Shown one piece after another: positions 26,861 through 34,502 of a stretch of DNA of 35,705 nucleotides. Below the pieces are notes generated by a model. The model made no database searches and had not been told where the DNA came from. It saw nothing but the letters and a program-made list of their open reading frames with translations. Numbering within the stretch: position 1 is the stretch's first letter; each line of letters opens with the position of its first letter. Source of the stretch: Gammaproteobacteria bacterium (GTDB taxonomy: Bacteria > Pseudomonadota > Gammaproteobacteria > UBA6429 > Thiohalophilaceae); NCBI GenBank assembly GCA_022712915.1, contig JAFLJQ010000198.1, positions 1 to 35,705 of the forward strand, given 5' to 3'. The position numbers and the translations under genes are program-made.

Positions 26861-27852
26861 ATACAATAATGGACAAGGTACTCGGTTATATTCAGCATAT
26901 TCAAGAAAGGGTAATACACCTCTTTGATGGCGTCATGCAGCAACTTGTTGTTCTGGTTGGACAGGTTGGTGTGAGCAAAGGAGACTTGTTGACGGGCTTG
27001 CTGATATTTTCACTGGAGCTTTCTCTCGTATTGATTATCATCATCGGTCTGATGCGTTTCTTGCATGCACGTAAGAAACGCAAGGATGTTTCGTTTGCCA
27101 AGGAATTAAAGGTAAAAATAGAAGAATATTTACCGGGCCGTGAACAAAAACTCAAGGCTATTATTGCTGATATGGTGCCTCAGGATGAAGCTTGGGCAGC
27201 TAAAAGTGCAGAGGAGGCAATCAGCTATGAAAAAGGGTTGTATAGTCGGATATTGAAGATCATCCTGCGTAAAGATATGGATGGTGCCATGGGCGTAAGT
27301 AATGACGTGGAGCGGCTGGGCGATAGTTATCATCGTATTGTCACTCACCTGAGCGAAGCGACCGTAGGTGATGTCGAGGGCAGTGGTGGAGGGTCGAATA
27401 GTGCCGATGCAGAAAAAATCTCTGAATTAAAATCCATTGTTGCTAAATTACGTAAAGAAAAACAACAGTTGCAGGATGAGCTTGAGGCTAGCATCAGCTC
27501 AATGGATAATATTGTCAAAGAATATTCGCGGATCTACTCTGAGGCACCAAACTCAGGCGGTTCGACAGAGATCATGGAAAAAGAGATTGCCATGTTGCGT
27601 GAAAAAGTAGGTATTCACCTTGGAGAGGATAAGGATAAGGATACAGATACAGATACAGATACAGATACAGATACAGATACAGATACAGATACAGATACAG
27701 ATACAGATACAGATACAGATACAGGGGATTCCCCTGAGCCAGTAGGTGATGGCAAAACCCAGGATATAGGTGCTGAGGTACCTGATGTTGATATAGAAAA
27801 AAATGAAGAGCTGAAGGAGTTACGTGAAAAAACAGGTATAGAAAAACAATAA
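26857..27852 (+). CDS. Membrane coiled-coil protein with Asp-Thr repeat tract
   Basis: Unrecognised 331-residue protein. It has an amphipathic N-terminal 40 residues, one membrane helix (about 45-68) followed by a basic stop (HARKKRKD), and a helical domain (about 80-165). A Gly/Ser-rich linker and a coiled coil (about 183-225) come next. After a second helix, residues 262-289 are 14 Asp-Thr pairs encoded by perfect GATACA hexamers, and the tail is acidic. The start overlaps the VWA gene as ATGA, so the two are made together and may form a complex in which this protein carries the cytoplasmic part; the topology is inferred. The repeat keeps frame when it changes length. Confidence 0.8.
   Translation: MNTIMDKVLGYIQHIQERVIHLFDGVMQQLVVLVGQVGVSKGDLLTGLLIFSLELSLVLIIIIGLMRFLHARKKRKDVSFAKELKVKIEEYLPGREQKLKAIIADMVPQDEAWAAKSAEEAISYEKGLYSRILKIILRKDMDGAMGVSNDVERLGDSYHRIVTHLSEATVGDVEGSGGGSNSADAEKISELKSIVAKLRKEKQQLQDELEASISSMDNIVKEYSRIYSEAPNSGGSTEIMEKEIAMLREKVGIHLGEDKDKDTDTDTDTDTDTDTDTDTDTDTDTDTDTGDSPEPVGDGKTQDIGAEVPDVDIEKNEELKELREKTGIEKQ
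27640..27723 (+). repeat. GATACA hexamer microsatellite, 14 copies
   Basis: Fourteen uninterrupted GATACA units (84 bases) are preceded by two GATAAG variants (27628-27639). They lie inside the preceding CDS and encode (Asp-Thr)14. Each unit is two codons, so slippage changes protein length without a frameshift. The opposite strand shows long artefactual open frames of Ser-Val and Tyr-Leu repeats here. Confidence 0.97.
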
Positions 27853-27921
27853 TTATGAGACCAATCTTTGTCATAATTTAATCTGAATTTATAAAATAAT
27901 ACCGAATTAATCTTAATTATA

Positions 27922-27939
27922 GCCAATCGCCTGATTGGC
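27922..27939 (+). terminator. Hairpin after the VWA/coiled-coil pair
   Basis: GCCAATC and GATTGGC form a perfect 7-bp stem with a 4-base loop, 70 bases after the gene end. No clean T-tract follows, so termination is uncertain. Confidence 0.4.
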
Positions 27940-27975
27940 GAGTAATATGCTATTTTGTAAAAAAAGGAGACATCG

Positions 27976-28338
27976 GTGTTTAAAAAAATATTACTTGTCA
28001 ATATTATATTTTTGACTGCTTGCTCAACTCAAATGGTAAAAGAGGAAAAATACATCTCAACCGGGTCGTTCAGGGATGATGCCTATAAAATATGTATGAA
28101 CAGCAAAAAATACAAACAAGAAATTCAAGAAAGCAGAAAATTGAACTGTCAAAAAGATGCGCAGACCTTTATCACTATAGCAAAAAGTAATTTTCGTGAA
28201 TACAAGGCAGATGAACATAATTATCGTCTGTGTCGTTCAAAATTCTCTAACATTCAGGTCTCAGACAAATGTTTCAAAGAACAGCAGGAAAAATATTACC
28301 GCAGGGAATTGAATGGTTATAAGGCGGCATTGAATTGA
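27976..28338 (+). CDS. Small unrecognised lipoprotein
   Basis: A 120-residue protein that starts with GTG at 27976, with AAGGAGA at 27964-27970. The first 16 residues are a lipoprotein signal with lipobox LTAC and Cys16. The mature part is Lys- and Tyr-rich and has four cysteines (in KICMN, LNCQK, RLCRS and DKCFK), which could form two disulfides in the periplasm. No family is recognised. It follows the VWA/coiled-coil pair after 123 bases and may belong with it, but a hairpin lies between. Confidence 0.7.
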   Translation: MFKKILLVNIIFLTACSTQMVKEEKYISTGSFRDDAYKICMNSKKYKQEIQESRKLNCQKDAQTFITIAKSNFREYKADEHNYRLCRSKFSNIQVSDKCFKEQQEKYYRRELNGYKAALN

Positions 28339-28663
28339 ACAGATAGTTCGTCCGCTAGTTCGATTTTCGTACAAGCCTGTCAGGATTTTTAGCTTATCCA
28401 TGTCAGCCCGCCAATTTTGGCGGCATCTAAAATGTTTGTTCAACTATTCAAAGAAGCAAAGGGTCGTATATAGATATGCTGTGATCAGGATGTTATTGGG
28501 CTATCAAATAAACTGGAATTCTTGATTGAGATAGACGAGTATCTACTAGTGTTTTCCCGTTCCTGACGGGTGGATGAGAATGAAAAACCTCTCAGTGAAG
28601 AGCTGAAGCAATATCTCTTTTTACCCGCACCGATGTTTCATCGGTCTCTATTAATTCAGCTTG
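28339..28663. other. Gene-free gap with small hairpins
   Basis: No supportable ORF. CCGCC (28408-28412) pairs with GGCGG (28419-28423) and, allowing AA/TT, forms a 7-bp perfect stem that may end the lipoprotein transcript; no strong T-tract follows. Near 28556-28570 a CCCGT...ACGGG stem is present. Confidence 0.4.
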
Positions 28664-29128
28664 TTATCCAATCGGCAACGCTGTCTTATCCACCACCTTG
28701 CGCATCACAAAACTGGATTGCACACCGCTGACGCCTTCGATGCGGGTGATTTTGTTTAACAGCAATATTTGGTAGGCATCCATATCTTCGACAATAATTT
28801 TGAGCTGGTAGTCGGCGGCTTGACCCGTGATGAGCAGGCATTCGAGGACTTCGGGTAGCTCGTTGATTTTTTGTTCAAAGTGGGCGAAGCGTTCGGGGGT
28901 GTGGTGATCCATGGAGATGTGGATCAGGGCCATGAGGGAGAGGCCAAGTTTTTTGGCATCGAGCAAGGTGCGGTAGCCAGTGATAAATCCGGCGTTTTCC
29001 AGAGCACGGACACGGCGCAGGCAAGGAGAGGTGGAGAGGCCTATTTTATCTGCGAGATCCTGATTGCTGATGCGGCCATCTTGCTGCAGAATTTCGAGGA
29101 TTTGGCGATCATAACGATCCAGGGTCAT
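28664..29128 (-). CDS. Lrp/AsnC family transcriptional regulator
   Basis: The 154-residue protein has the two Lrp parts. An N-terminal winged helix-turn-helix begins with LDRYDRQILEILQQDGRISN and contains LADKIGLSTSPCLRRVRALE. The C-terminal RAM domain binds amino acids and forms oligomers. The frame extends 20 codons upstream to 29188, but the family start is MTLDRYDRQ, so ATG 29128 is used. It is divergent from leuA with about 280 bases between them. Control of leuA or of itself in response to leucine or another amino acid is plausible from position and family; no operator could be defined by eye. Confidence 0.93.
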   Translation of the reverse strand: MTLDRYDRQILEILQQDGRISNQDLADKIGLSTSPCLRRVRALENAGFITGYRTLLDAKKLGLSLMALIHISMDHHTPERFAHFEQKINELPEVLECLLITGQAADYQLKIIVEDMDAYQILLLNKITRIEGVSGVQSSFVMRKVVDKTALPIG

Positions 29129-29290
29129 AGTTTGCGCTCGCAGGAGAGTGATGAGCATATAATGCCATAATTTAATGATATATGGCAATATTGTTGTGCA
29201 ACTTGCTGGTTTTTGGTGTTAATACGCAATTAAATATGGTTAATATTAGGTTAATATTTTATTACTTCTTACAAAGAAGAAATCGGCGGC

Positions 29291-29356
29291 ATGAGACCTT
29301 ATCCGGTCAATCGCCATATCGATAGATATTACGACTCCAATAAGCTTGCCCCATAA
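29291..29356 (+). CDS. Possible leader ORF before leuA
   Basis: A 21-codon frame, beginning MRPYPVNRHIDRYYD, starts at ATG 29291 behind GGCGG and ends 50 bases before leuA. Its last codons overlap a G-U-rich hairpin (GCTTGCCC with GGGCGGGT, 29344-29364). It contains only one Leu, so a classical leucine attenuation leader is unlikely. It is listed because an Arg/Tyr-rich short ORF in this place could be a leader peptide. Confidence 0.25.
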   Translation: MRPYPVNRHIDRYYDSNKLAP

Positions 29357-29405
29357 GGGCGGGTGAGCCTGACACTGATACCGGAGGTGAAGGTGACAAG
29401 GGTCG

Positions 29406-31106
29406 ATGACATTGAATATTTACAATCAGGAGCCAGACGTGAAAGCCTTTGATCACCATAAGTACCGCCCCACACCACAGGTTGCCTTATTGCATCGCCA
29501 GTGGCCAAATCGCACCATTGAACGGGCTCCTCGCTGGGCTAGCGTGGATTTACGTGATGGTAATCAGGCTTTGCTTACACCGATGACGGTGGGACAAAAA
29601 CGTCGCCTGTGGGTCTTGCTGGTTAAGTTGGGTCTGAAAGAGATTGAGGTGGGCTTTCCCTCCGCCAGCCAACATGATTATGATTTTGTACGTTGGTTGA
29701 TAGAAGAAGATCAGATACCTGTGGATGTCACGGTGCAGGTTTTAGTGCAAGCACGAGAGGAATTGATCGGCCGCACTTTTGAGTCCTTGATCGGTATCCG
29801 TCGTGCGATTGTACATGTTTATAATTCTGTCTCTACCGTGCAACGTGAACGGGTCTTTGGCCTCGATCGCGACAGCATTACAGCCATGGCCCGCCGGGGT
29901 GCGGAGTGGCTGCAACGTGAATCGCTGAAGTACCCGGATACGGAATGGACTTTTGAGTATTCGCCGGAGAGCTTCACCAACACTGAAATGGATTATGCCG
30001 TCGAGGTATGTGATGCGGTGCTGGATGTGTGGCAACCGACACCGCAGCAGCCCTGTATTATTAATCTGCCCTCCACTGTTGAGGTGGCAACGCCCAATGT
30101 ATTTGCTGATCAAGTGGAGTACTTTGCCACTCACATCAGCCGACGAGACAGCATTATTCTCTCGGTACACACGCATAATGATCGCGGTTGTGCGGTAGGC
30201 GCGGCGGAATTGGCTATCATGGCTGGCGCTGATCGCGTGGAAGGCACCTTGTTAGGCAATGGTGAGCGTACGGGGAACATGGACATCGTGACCATGGCGA
30301 TGAATCTCTATAGTCAGGGCATCGATCCGCAACTGGATCTCTCTAACCCGGATGAAATCATTCAGGTGGTGACCGAATGCACCGGCATAGCCGTGAATCC
30401 ACGTCACCCGTGGATCGGTGAGCTGGTTTATACCGCCTTTTCTGGTAGCCATCAGGATGCTATTCGCAAATGCTTACACCGGCAACAAACGGATGAACCC
30501 TGGCAAGTGGCCTACTTGCCCATCGACCCGAAAGATCTGGGGCGAGATTATCAGGCAGTGATACGTGTTAACAGTCAGTCGGGTAAGGGCGGGATGGCCT
30601 TTGTGCTGGAACGTGATTATGGCTTGAGTTTGCCACGCTGGCTGCAAACTGAATTGGCCGTTATTGTGCAGCAACATAGTGAGCAACAAGCGGGCGAGGT
30701 GGACAGTGCAACGATATATGGTTTGTTCCATGAATATTTTGTCAGCGACCAGACACCGATGGCCCTGCAAGGATATCGTATTGACAAAAATGGCCATGAC
30801 GTGATTGAGGCTCGCATCCGTGACGGTCAGGGTGAGCAGCTTTTGCAGGGTGAAGGAGAAGGGGTCATCTCCGCCTTTGTTGATGCCTGTACGCAACATT
30901 CAGGTCAGCAAATTCATGTTGTGGATTATAGTGAGCATGCTATTGGTGAAGGCACCGATGCGGAAGCCGTGGCCTATGTGCAACTTAATGTCGATGGCCA
31001 ACGTATTGCCGGTGCGGCCTTTGATCACGATACGATAAGTGCATCATTTAAGGCTGTGTTATCAGCATTGAATCGGCTACCGGTTAAAAGGATACAAGTT
31101 GCCTGA
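29406..31106 (+). CDS. leuA: 2-isopropylmalate synthase
   Basis: LeuA condenses acetyl-CoA with 2-oxoisovalerate, the committed step of leucine synthesis. The 566-residue protein is of the longer LeuA type (about 550-570). The TIM-barrel part has the metal/substrate motif DLRDGNQALL, HTHNDRGCAVGAAELAIMAG with the metal-binding HxH, and GNGERTGN. A C-terminal regulatory domain for leucine feedback (about residues 430-566) is complete. ATG 29406 is used; an in-frame GTG at 29439, better spaced from an AGGAG at 29428-29432, is a serious alternative and would remove 11 residues. It is a single gene without leuBCD nearby. Confidence 0.95.
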   Translation: MTLNIYNQEPDVKAFDHHKYRPTPQVALLHRQWPNRTIERAPRWASVDLRDGNQALLTPMTVGQKRRLWVLLVKLGLKEIEVGFPSASQHDYDFVRWLIEEDQIPVDVTVQVLVQAREELIGRTFESLIGIRRAIVHVYNSVSTVQRERVFGLDRDSITAMARRGAEWLQRESLKYPDTEWTFEYSPESFTNTEMDYAVEVCDAVLDVWQPTPQQPCIINLPSTVEVATPNVFADQVEYFATHISRRDSIILSVHTHNDRGCAVGAAELAIMAGADRVEGTLLGNGERTGNMDIVTMAMNLYSQGIDPQLDLSNPDEIIQVVTECTGIAVNPRHPWIGELVYTAFSGSHQDAIRKCLHRQQTDEPWQVAYLPIDPKDLGRDYQAVIRVNSQSGKGGMAFVLERDYGLSLPRWLQTELAVIVQQHSEQQAGEVDSATIYGLFHEYFVSDQTPMALQGYRIDKNGHDVIEARIRDGQGEQLLQGEGEGVISAFVDACTQHSGQQIHVVDYSEHAIGEGTDAEAVAYVQLNVDGQRIAGAAFDHDTISASFKAVLSALNRLPVKRIQVA

Positions 31107-31150
31107 TAATAAATAAATCTGGGCAAACCAGACATAACAGAGACATAACA

Positions 31151-31225
31151 GGACACCCACCCTAAGAAAATACTCTAACGAGTTGTTATCTATTGATGAT
31201 TAAGTATTTGTTGGAGTGGGTGTCC
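31151..31225. repeat. Small element with terminal inverted repeats
   Basis: GGACACCCAC (31151-31160) and GTGGGTGTCC (31216-31225) form perfect 10-bp terminal inverted repeats, and the match continues imperfectly for about 14 more bases. A T-rich run follows on the plus strand, so it could terminate leuA. An 11-base direct duplication (AGACATAACAG, 31130-31140 and 31141-31151) adjoins its left end. A partial look-alike ends with the same GGGTGTCCGG at 33593-33602. It may be a MITE-like remnant. Confidence 0.5.
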
Positions 31226-31260
31226 GGTTTTCTTTTTGGGGGTTGTGGTTAGGGGTTAAC

Positions 31261-31282
31261 CCCCCCCTTTGCCAAGGGGGGG
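31261..31282. repeat. C-run/G-run palindrome
   Basis: Seven C plus TT (31261-31269) pair with AA plus seven G (31274-31282) around TGCC. It lies between the convergent leuA and CBS genes and could end transcription from either side; short palindromes of this kind are widespread between genes. Confidence 0.5.
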
Positions 31283-31329
31283 AATAAAATCTCCAGGGGT
31301 GTGGGGCGTCCGATATGTTTAGCTTCAAC

Positions 31330-31911
31330 TCAACTCAGTGCACTTTGTACTGCGGCAAACGTGGTTGCCACTTCGGGCACTTCGAACCGCACGTTCATCA
31401 TGCGGCTGATATGGGCGGTGGAGTAAATGCCGCATACCTGTTGTGCTTCGCCATCGATCACGAGCGCATGCTGTCGGCTGACATTTGTCAGTGTTTCGAG
31501 AATATCTCCGACACGTGAGTGCTCAACATCTTTCAGGTTCAAAACTTCAAGATTAGAGATATCTGTCATGATATCTCTGACCTCGATTTCATCGTGGGTG
31601 CAACTCACTTTCTGCATGTACTGAATCGGTTTTTCGCCGAGGACATCGGTCGCTGTAATAATACCGACCATCTTCTCGTTGGCATCGGTCACAAATAACA
31701 TGCGCACGCCATAAGTAATCATTCGATCATTGGCCTGATCGATCGGGAGTGAGGGCGACGTCATCACTGGCCGAACCTGAGAAAGATCAGTCATGGCGCA
31801 GATCGCCGGACTCTCTAAGGTCAGAACTGCGCCATGGGCTTGTGGGGGACTCATTATGGAAACGGCCTTGTTCAACCGAGTGTGCGAAAGAACATTGTAA
31901 CTGGTACTCAT
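31330..31911 (-). CDS. Protein with two CBS domains
   Basis: A 193-residue protein made of a tandem pair of CBS domains, a module that binds adenine nucleotides and senses energy state. The first (about residues 50-100) contains PSLPIDQANDRMITYGVRML and VGIITATDVLGE. The second (about 112-175) contains VRDIMTD and HALVIDGEAQQVCGIYSTAHI. There is no attached catalytic or membrane domain, so any partner must be separate. The ATG at 31911 is used because AGGAG lies 8 bases upstream; two in-frame ATGs further up (31917, 31929) overlap that site. It is convergent with leuA. What it regulates cannot be told from here. Confidence 0.88.
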   Translation of the reverse strand: MSTSYNVLSHTRLNKAVSIMSPPQAHGAVLTLESPAICAMTDLSQVRPVMTSPSLPIDQANDRMITYGVRMLFVTDANEKMVGIITATDVLGEKPIQYMQKVSCTHDEIEVRDIMTDISNLEVLNLKDVEHSRVGDILETLTNVSRQHALVIDGEAQQVCGIYSTAHISRMMNVRFEVPEVATTFAAVQSALS

Positions 31912-32046
31912 TGCCATTCTCCTTTCCACAAGTGTGGATGTGATTGTTATAGTTAAAATCTAGATCATGGTGCCAGGTTATTCAAGGCGATTAATTTTCA
32001 TAAAAATTTCAGCGTGGTAACGCGGTAGCCTGTAGGTTGATGTAAT

Positions 32047-32247
32047 GGTCTCTCCCCTCCTTTTTAATTCGGCGTCAAATGCACCATGATGGCTATGAGA
32101 CAACCATCAAACAAGAAGAGGAGACCGTAATGGAGATTACAACGATTGGGCTGTATTTGGCAAAAAATATTTTTTATGTAGTGAGTTTAAACCAGGTAGG
32201 AAAAATACAAATGCAAAAGGAATTAAAACGGTCACAGATGTTGCTTG
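32047..32247 (+). mobile_element. Truncated IS110-family insertion sequence, left end
   Basis: From ATG 32130, behind GAGGAG at 32118-32123, about 39 codons read like the start of an IS110/IS1111 transposase (TTIGLYLAKNIF, then KELKRSQMLL). The usual pattern is TTIGIDLAKNVF; the catalytic Asp is replaced by Tyr here. The match stops near 32247 and the frame then leaves the family. Upstream, GGTCTC (32047-32052) and GAGACC (32121-32126) form inverted repeats as at IS1111-type ends. The remaining roughly 300 residues of transposase are absent, so the element is dead. Confidence 0.7.
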
Positions 32248-32438
32248 CGTGGACATCCACTTTAAGAAGCTGTACATTGTGATTAATAATCAATGGGTTG
32301 TATCTATCGATGAAAATTAAGGCTCAAACCTGAGTACTGTAACTAGGTTAGCTTAAGTTGGGTGTCGGCCATATTACCGGTGCGGTTCGTTCCTCGCCAC
32401 ATCCCACGGGTTATCCATAGGCATTGCATAATATTTAT
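32248..32438. repeat. ~190-bp direct repeat, copy 1
   Basis: This segment matches 35373-35564 in the same orientation at roughly 80 percent by eye, with one base of length difference. Similarity starts at CGTGGA, exactly where the IS110 match ends, and fades after CCATAGGC-TTGC. It contains TGATTAATAATCA and a hairpin (32362-32369 with 32376-32383, loop CATATT) that in this copy uses G-U pairs. No intact ORF is present. Confidence 0.85.
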
Positions 32439-32521
32439 GAGGTGATTGCTGTTAGTGTCTATTTAACGTGTCTTTTTTCCGCTAATTTCATCCCGACTGC
32501 CATTTATAGTACCATCCGTTG

Positions 32522-33397
32522 ATGAAGAATAACCTTGACCATCTACCTGCCTCACGGCAAAAGAATCTGGCCCATATCGTTGCTGTTTTGCGTGATGAGG
32601 TTGAACAAGTCACTGGCTTTGCCACGGGCAAGAAAAAACACAACCAAATACTTAAAATCATCCTCTTCGGTAGCCACGCTACGGGCAAGTGGGTCAACGA
32701 CCCCGCCCACGGATACGTCAGTGATTACGATATTCTGGTCATTCTCAATCGCCGCAAACTGGTCGAAGAATATCGAATCTGGAACACGGCTGAAGACCGC
32801 ATCAGCCTGCAAGTACGGCAGCCACTCAACATACTGGTGCATACCCTGCACGAGGTGAATGATGCACTGGCCAAAGGTCAGTATTTTTTTACCGACATCA
32901 AACGAGAAGGTATTGTGCTGTATGAAACAGACAACCGTGAACTGGCAGAAGCAACCAATTTAAGTAAAGAAGAATACAAAGTTATTGCAGAGAAACATTA
33001 TGCGCAGTGGTTTGAGAGCGCGGGAGAGTTTTTAGATACATTTTTTGATGATATGAAAAAACAAAGGTTTAATAAATCAGCATTTGAACTCCATCAAGCC
33101 ACAGAACGATTTTATGCCTGTTTACTTCTGGTCTTAACCAACTACAAACCCAATACACACAATCTGGTACAACTCAACGCCCTGGCCATTTCACAAAATG
33201 AAAGCATTGCCGAAGTTTTCCCGCAAGACAGCAAAACCCACCGCCGCCGCTTTCAACTATTAAAAAATGCCTACGTTGATGCTCGTTATTCCGAACACTA
33301 CAACATCACCCAGGAAGAACTTGAATGGTGTGCAGAACGGGTACAGCTTTTACAACAGATCACAAAAGAACTATGCCAGAAAAAAATCAATGCCTAA
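32522..33397 (+). CDS. Nucleotidyltransferase-HEPN fusion protein
   Basis: A 291-residue protein. Its N-terminal half (about 15-125) is a minimal nucleotidyltransferase with the signature FGSHATG (G50, S51) and DYD (D68, D70), the catalytic metal-binding pattern of the pol-beta superfamily. Its C-terminal half (about 135-285) is a helical HEPN domain (SKEEYKVIAEKHYAQWFESA, FELHQATERFYACLL). In related two-gene systems the HEPN protein is an RNase toxin and the nucleotidyltransferase neutralises it by AMPylation; here both are in one chain. The canonical HEPN R-x4-6-H was not found, only RYSEH (R-x3-H), so RNase activity is uncertain. ATG 32522 is the likely start; no strong ribosome site is seen. 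Confidence 0.85.
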   Translation: MKNNLDHLPASRQKNLAHIVAVLRDEVEQVTGFATGKKKHNQILKIILFGSHATGKWVNDPAHGYVSDYDILVILNRRKLVEEYRIWNTAEDRISLQVRQPLNILVHTLHEVNDALAKGQYFFTDIKREGIVLYETDNRELAEATNLSKEEYKVIAEKHYAQWFESAGEFLDTFFDDMKKQRFNKSAFELHQATERFYACLLLVLTNYKPNTHNLVQLNALAISQNESIAEVFPQDSKTHRRRFQLLKNAYVDARYSEHYNITQEELEWCAERVQLLQQITKELCQKKINA

Positions 33398-33792
33398 CTA
33401 AGTTATTGGCGGCTGACTCCGAATACGGCTAAAGATAAATGTTGGGCTTAGTAACGACAAGCACAATGATAGTAAGGTGTGTTTCTAAAGAAATTTGAGC
33501 ATGACGGGGTTTGGGCATAGTTAACACCCTTAGCCTATTGTTATTCCTGCTTCAGAAATACTCTTGATCTAGTTTGGTGTCAATATTAGGATGGGTGTCC
33601 GGGTTGGTGGTTATAAAGATAGGTGATGAGATGGGCATCTCTCGATTCTTTAAGGTATGGTGAAATGCGGTTTATCTTATTCATTTAATTTACTGTCAAA
33701 ACGAAGTAGTATTGTCAAGTAATTAACAGACATTGTTCCGATAAAGATTGTTTTAAGGTTTTATTAAGGAAGTTCAAATAAGGAGATATATT
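33398..33792. other. Gap upstream of the peptidoglycan cassette
   Basis: AT-rich, with no supportable ORF. It contains a segment at about 33551-33602 reminiscent of the element at 31151-31225 (AGAAATACTCT, later ATGGGTGTCCGG). A clear ribosome site, AGGAG at 33781-33785, is 7 bases before the next gene. No promoter with good spacing was found. Confidence 0.4.
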
Positions 33793-34032
33793 ATGAATAA
33801 ATTACTTGGCTCTGTGGGTAAGGGCGGAAAAAATATCAGAGACGATGTTGAGCTTATACAAGAACTTTTAAATAGAAATATCGCGAAATTACCTGACAAG
33901 AAAAAACTTAAAATTGATTGCAGGGTTGGTAAAAACACAATTACCTTAATTGAACAATACCAGAAAATTGTGGTGAAATTAGCTAGACCAGATGGCCGTG
34001 TCGATCCTGGCGGTAAAACATTTAAATTTTAA
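33793..34032 (+). CDS. Stand-alone peptidoglycan-binding module
   Basis: A 79-residue protein that resembles a peptidoglycan-binding domain as a separate polypeptide: SVGKGGKNIRDDVELIQELLN at the start, a VGKNTITLIEQYQKI segment in the middle, and RPDGRVDPGGKT at the end. From memory, this start and the DGRVDPGGKT end are common in peptidoglycan-binding modules fused to type VI secretion or phage cell-wall enzymes. There is no signal peptide. AGGAG at 33781-33785 sets ATG 33793. Its TAA shares one base with the ATG of the peptidase gene (TAATG), so the two are translationally coupled and the module probably targets the peptidase to the wall. Confidence 0.75.
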   Translation: MNKLLGSVGKGGKNIRDDVELIQELLNRNIAKLPDKKKLKIDCRVGKNTITLIEQYQKIVVKLARPDGRVDPGGKTFKF

Positions 34033-34502
34033 TGGCTGGTACAGAATTACAGACTATTAAAAGCCAATGGGGGGGCGAAAGCTCAAAATGGAGTCAGGAT
34101 AAAAAATTATTAAGCCTCAATCCACAGTTTCGTATAAAAGTGAAAACCTTGTTACAAAAATTAAAAAAACGTGGGTTTCAGCCTACTATATTTTATGGCT
34201 GGCGTTCTCAAGAGGTACAATTGCAATTGTATGCAAGAAAACGTTCTAAAATTAAATTTAGCTTTCATAATGCAACATATAAAAATGGAACTCCAAATGC
34301 ATTAGCTACTGATATTATTGATAGTCGTTACCTTTGCTCTTCTCGCAATGAAACAAAGGAGTTTTGGCAGGCTTTAGGAGAAGAAGCGAATAAACTTGAT
34401 TTAACTTGGGGGGGTAGCTGGGTTTCCTTCAAAGATTTTGCTCATGTACAGATGTTTTCCAATTTAAAGTTAGCCACCATTAAAAATGAGAGCAGCCAAT
34501 AA
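34032..34502 (+). CDS. M15-type peptidoglycan peptidase without signal peptide
   Basis: A 156-residue protein of the M15 metallopeptidase kind, a group that includes phage L-alanyl-D-glutamate endolysins and VanY-like carboxypeptidases that cut peptidoglycan stem peptides. The family pattern is visible: YGWRSQEVQLQLY (R58), a His and Asp in SFH...ALATD (H79, D94), then TWGGSW and DFAHVQMF (H138). H79, D94 and H138 are the expected zinc ligands. No signal peptide is present, as in endolysins and in effectors delivered by secretion machines. It is joined to both neighbours by TAATG junctions. Confidence 0.85.
   Translation: MAGTELQTIKSQWGGESSKWSQDKKLLSLNPQFRIKVKTLLQKLKKRGFQPTIFYGWRSQEVQLQLYARKRSKIKFSFHNATYKNGTPNALATDIIDSRYLCSSRNETKEFWQALGEEANKLDLTWGGSWVSFKDFAHVQMFSNLKLATIKNESSQ

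Noticed and set aside
27572-28001. Minus-strand open frames rich in Tyr-Leu and Ser-Val across the hexamer repeat
   Set aside because: They arise only because a 6-base repeat has no stops in several frames; the plus-strand gene has start, coupling and flanking coding signal.
33392-33447. Possible integron attC site: GCCTAAC right at the HEPN gene end and GTTGGGC 42 bases later fit RYYYAAC and GTTRRRY
   Set aside because: The inner arms do not pair as attC sites do, no matching site precedes the gene, and no integron integrase is present; short degenerate words like these occur by chance.
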